In this document: in pieces, positions 63,585-64,000 of the stretch
How the letters are laid out: every line of letters starts with the position of its first letter
Numbering within the stretch: position 1 is the stretch's first letter
Source: Maridesulfovibrio ferrireducens
GTDB lineage: Bacteria > Desulfobacterota > Desulfovibrionia > Desulfovibrionales > Desulfovibrionaceae
Reading direction: 5' to 3'
Assembly (NCBI RefSeq): GCF_016342405.1
Contig: NZ_JAEINN010000001.1
Span: 1 to 64,000, forward strand
DNA length: 64,000 nt
The notes under the pieces: model-generated
Seen by the model: the letters and a program-made list of their open reading frames with translations, nothing else
Told to the model about the DNA's origin: nothing
Databases searched by the model: none
Made by a program: the position numbers and the translations under genes

Positions 63585-64000
63585 CCTTGCTCTATCTTGT
63601 TACAGCCCACAGCAAAAAGATAATGGGACATAGGGTAGTAACCGGTGTGGACAATTTCATCGTTCATTGAAAAAATGAGCACTGTTTTGAAATATTTTTC
63701 AACTGTTGACTTGAGCCGATTGGCATCAAACATATTCACGTGCCCTTTTTGACTTTCAGGGGATGCGTAAGGCGTGCTTGTTGCGTTGGGAGTGCCTATC
63801 ACGCAAATACCGTCACTATGAATATTATCACTGATGGTTTTAAAGAATGCGTCTTCGTCTTTGCCGTGAAGAATGTGTTCTATTACATCCAGACTGACGA
63901 CCGCATCAAAAAAGCTTTCCTGAAGGCCCAGAAAATTTGTGTTTTCAAAGCGTACACTCTCCGTTGAAAAGTTCTTTTCAGCGGCTTCAATTGCAGGCGT
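63581..64000 (-). CDS. Class I methyltransferase, C-terminal part (runs off the window)
   Basis: An open frame continues through the right edge; the start lies beyond 64000. The visible 139 residues include NFLGLQESFFDAVVSLDVIEHI (motif II/III region, the DxxEHI of methyltransferases) and DGICVIGTPNATSTPYASP. The stop overlaps the next gene. The cluster therefore continues to the right. Confidence 0.82.
   Translation of the reverse strand, partial: TPAIEAAEKNFSTESVRFENTNFLGLQESFFDAVVSLDVIEHILHGKDEDAFFKTISDNIHSDGICVIGTPNATSTPYASPESQKGHVNMFDANRLKSTVEKYFKTVLIFSMNDEIVHTGYYPMSHYLFAVGCNKIEQG

Noticed and set aside
1-64000. CRISPR array or complete insertion sequence
   Set aside because: No regularly spaced repeats were seen and the only transposase sequence is the short scrap at 450-537.

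Overview
The window reads as chromosomal DNA of a marine, moderately A+T-rich Gram-negative bacterium, most likely a Desulfovibrionaceae member of the Maridesulfovibrio/Desulfovibrio type. This is an inference from gene content and protein flavour: two sigma-54 regulator modules, a 7TMR-DISM lipoprotein, an abundance of compatible-solute genes, and small proteins of a Desulfovibrio style. No rRNA or intact tRNA is present to confirm it.

Region 1 (1-10980) is an accessory, heavily eroded zone. From the left it holds the C-terminal remnant of a nuclease-like protein, a scrap of an IS3 transposase, a scrap of a tyrosine integrase, an AbiEi/AbiEii toxin-antitoxin pair, a large metallophosphoesterase-STAND protein that looks like an anti-phage sensor/effector, and an intact tyrosine integrase. 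Next come a truncated tRNA-Thr(CGT) 3' end, a dus gene, and a second decayed tRNA 3' end. A small RelE/ParE-like gene follows, coupled to a prokaryotic viperin (pVip) gene. The viperin has an in-frame amber stop and is cut off at about 9675, where it meets a likewise truncated glycosyltransferase pseudogene. The zone looks like a defence island built by repeated integration at a tRNA-Thr gene and now decaying.

Region 2 (10985-25922) moves to housekeeping and osmoadaptation: a GlsB-type membrane protein, manC, and a choline-to-glycine-betaine operon (GntR regulator, betA, betB, choline-binding protein) with two TGGTCGTACC operators. A large secreted FG-GAP protein and a 7TM-PAS sensor lipoprotein follow.

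Region 3 (23309-34977) is a coherent minus-strand unit: sigma-54 activator, EamA exporter, three-subunit molybdenum hydroxylase, MocA, YqeB, YqeC, a BCCT transporter and a molybdopterin-binding protein. The BCCT gene inside a Mo-hydroxylase operon suggests that the substrate is a quaternary ammonium compound.

Region 4 (35196-56462) carries NhaB, a phosphotransferase-like protein coupled to an unusual phosphatase-YkgJ fusion, the ablAB pathway for N-acetyl-beta-lysine, a LuxR regulator, a GNAT operon under a second sigma-54 module, an RND efflux pair, a histidine kinase, YciH, a chemoreceptor and a small conserved protein.

Region 5 (56537-64000) is a minus-strand cluster of radical-SAM, methyltransferase and sugar-reductase-like genes, probably for surface glycan or glycoprotein decoration. 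It runs off the right edge.
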